A DNA stretch of 64,000 nt, taken from positions 62,001 through 126,000 of the forward strand of contig JANPDL010000022.1 in the NCBI GenBank assembly GCA_031431475.1. The letters run 5' to 3'. Source of the DNA: JADCCX01 sp031431475 (GTDB taxonomy: Bacteria > Pseudomonadota > Alphaproteobacteria > Rhizobiales > Beijerinckiaceae). Shown one piece after another: positions 62,857 through 64,000 of this stretch (positions are counted from its first letter, which is position 1; each line of letters starts with the position of its first letter). A program made the position numbers and the translations under genes. The notes below the pieces were generated by a model, which was not told the origin of the DNA, ran no database searches, and was given only the letters and a program-made list of their open reading frames with translations.

Positions 62857-63930
62857 TCAGCTTTGCTTGCCGGACGGCACAGGCCTGTCGATACGGGCCC
62901 CTGTCTCGCGGTTGAACAGATGACAGATACGCGCCGGTACATGCGCCGCGAGCGGCGCTCCGATGGTGATCTTAAAATCCTTTGCTGCCTTGATGGCCAC
63001 AAGCGATCCGCCTGCCTGCATCGTGACCATGGAGGAATCGCCCAGCAGCTCCATGGAGTAGACAGGTGCAGCGATTTCGCCCTTGCCGGCGACTGCCGCA
63101 TCCTCCGCCCGGAAGCCGAGTGTCACAGGCCCATCACCCACGTCGCCAAAGCCCGGGATGAGGACGCCATCGGCGGTGAAGCTTCCGCCGTGCAGAGTAC
63201 CGTTCACCAGATTCATGGCCGGATTGCCGATAAAGGCAGCGACGAAAGTATTGGCAGGTCGATCATAGATCTCCAGCGGCGTGCCGACTTGCTGCACCTC
63301 GCCCCGGCTCATCACCACAACACGATCAGCCAGCGTCATCGCCTCGATCTGGTCATGGGTGACATAGATCGTTGTTGTCTTAAGTTCGTGGTGCAGGTTC
63401 TTGATCTGGGCCCGGGTCGAGACACGGAGCTTGGCATCAAGATTCGACAGTGGTTCATCCATCAGGAAGACCTTGGGCTTGCGAACGATAGCGCGAGCCA
63501 GCGCCACGCGCTGGCGTTGACCACCGGAGAGGGCAGCAGGCTTGCGATCCAGGAACTCGGTCAGCTCTACCGTTTCTGCCGCGCGCATCACCCGTGCGTT
63601 GTGATCTGCCTCCGGAACCTTGCGAACCTTGAGCGGGAAGCGGATATTTTCGTAGATCGTCATCGTTGGATAAAGTCCGTAGGACTGGAACACCATGGCG
63701 ATGTCGCGATCCTTCGGATCAAGATTGTTGACCATGCGGTCTCCAATCCAGATCTCGCCGTCACTCACATCTTCAAGCCCGGCGATCATGCGCATTGTCG
63801 TGGTCTTGCCGCAGCCTGAAGGTCCCAGCAGCACGAGAAACTCGCCGTCTGCGATATGAAGGCTCATGGTCTTGACGCCGACGACAGAGCCCCAGCGCTT
63901 TGAAATATTTTTCAGTTGAATGTCAGACAT
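62857..63930 (-). CDS. Sugar-type ABC transporter ATPase (UgpC/MalK family)
   Basis: A 357-residue ABC ATPase with the extended C-terminal TOBE domain (about 235-350) of the CUT1 family. Walker A is GPSGCGKTT (36-44), the signature ALSGGQRQRVALARAI and Walker B FLMDEPLSNLDA. It powers uptake of sugars, glycerol phosphate or polyols. The start is the ATG at 63930, 3 bp after the permease stop; hisD follows after 11 bp. The ligand depends on the binding protein, which is outside the window. Confidence 0.95.
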   Translation of the reverse strand: MSDIQLKNISKRWGSVVGVKTMSLHIADGEFLVLLGPSGCGKTTTMRMIAGLEDVSDGEIWIGDRMVNNLDPKDRDIAMVFQSYGLYPTMTIYENIRFPLKVRKVPEADHNARVMRAAETVELTEFLDRKPAALSGGQRQRVALARAIVRKPKVFLMDEPLSNLDAKLRVSTRAQIKNLHHELKTTTIYVTHDQIEAMTLADRVVVMSRGEVQQVGTPLEIYDRPANTFVAAFIGNPAMNLVNGTLHGGSFTADGVLIPGFGDVGDGPVTLGFRAEDAAVAGKGEIAAPVYSMELLGDSSMVTMQAGGSLVAIKAAKDFKITIGAPLAAHVPARICHLFNRETGARIDRPVPSGKQS

Positions 63931-63933
63931 CGA

Positions 63934-64000
63934 CTACCCCTTGACTGCGCCAGCAGTCAGCCCGGAGACGATCTGACGCTGGAAGAACATGATGAGGATG
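63934..64000 (-). CDS. ABC transporter permease (MalG/UgpE family), C-terminal end
   Basis: Only the last 21 codons are present because the gene runs off the right edge. The reading is ILIMFFQRQIVSGLTAGAVKG then stop. FFQRQIVxGLTAGAVKG is the usual C-terminus of CUT1-type permeases of the MalG/UgpE group. It precedes the ATPase by 3 bp and shows that the operon continues to the right with its transport genes. Confidence 0.9.
   Translation of the reverse strand, partial: ILIMFFQRQIVSGLTAGAVKG

Noticed and set aside
1..64000. CRISPR arrays, rRNA genes, prophage
   Set aside because: No regularly spaced short repeats, no rRNA sequence and no phage structural genes were seen.

Overview
The window is ordinary chromosomal DNA of an alphaproteobacterium, most likely of the order Hyphomicrobiales (Rhizobiales). 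The main signs are dnaA-dnaN-recF in series, LptC/LptA/LptB next to a short RNase D, AddB-type recombination, a MutL carrying the endonuclease motif, DUF2865 and DUF2293 proteins, GlyS of the two-subunit type, and intergenic palindromes of the kind common in this order. Genes are dense, GC-rich and often coupled by ATGA/GTGA overlaps. No genus can be named from the sequence alone.

Layout. 1-8 kb: a TauE/SafE exporter cut by the left edge, a DUF2293 protein, clpB, a 61-bp almost perfect palindrome, a selenocysteine tRNA, a nitroreductase, a degenerate MoeA-like protein, mutL and a lipoprotein. 8-17 kb (mostly minus strand): lptB-lptA-lptC-RNase D, addB-murU and xseA. 16.7-25.5 kb: purD, a fluoroacetate dehalogenase coupled to a patatin, an aminotransferase, prpE, gltX and a DUF2865 protein. 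25.5-28.2 kb: a MarR/FAH pair divergent from a TRAP solute-binding protein. 28.2-33.6 kb: hemH, a tyrosine phosphatase, an HD hydrolase, tag, ygfZ and a dihydroorotase. 33.6-38.4 kb: an 870-bp non-coding region with a DnaA box, then dnaA, dnaN and recF. 38.5-43.8 kb: a type I secretion ABC/HlyD pair, then ccmC-ccmD-ccmG. 43.7-50.3 kb (minus): YciB, NlpC/P60, MarR, an acyltransferase, rimI, tsaB and glyS. 50.3-52 kb: a RidA protein and an MFS carrier.

52-56 kb is a zinc-uptake module. It has a perfect Zur-type box, a 45-residue His-rich membrane miniprotein, znuC-znuB-znuA and a His-rich CobW GTPase. It ends at tRNA-Thr(GGT), which is followed by a remnant of an IS3-family element. From 56.6 kb to the right edge runs one tightly coupled minus-strand operon: an ABC permease (partial), a UgpC/MalK ATPase, a HisD/HpsN-like dehydrogenase, an SDR, a LacI regulator, a tandem SnoaL/NTF2 protein, a bicupin and a MetE-like zinc protein. 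It looks like a self-contained uptake-and-catabolism system for an unknown, possibly sulfonated, polyol. It is the best candidate for an undescribed system here.

Other points worth a second look are a palindromic repeat element inserted in frame in glyS, a related repeat near plsC, a complete fluoride-cleaving active site in the 18-kb hydrolase, the selC/palindrome junction, and several conserved operons that are split (addB without addA, ccmCDG without ccmAB, glyS without glyQ, lptB without rpoN).
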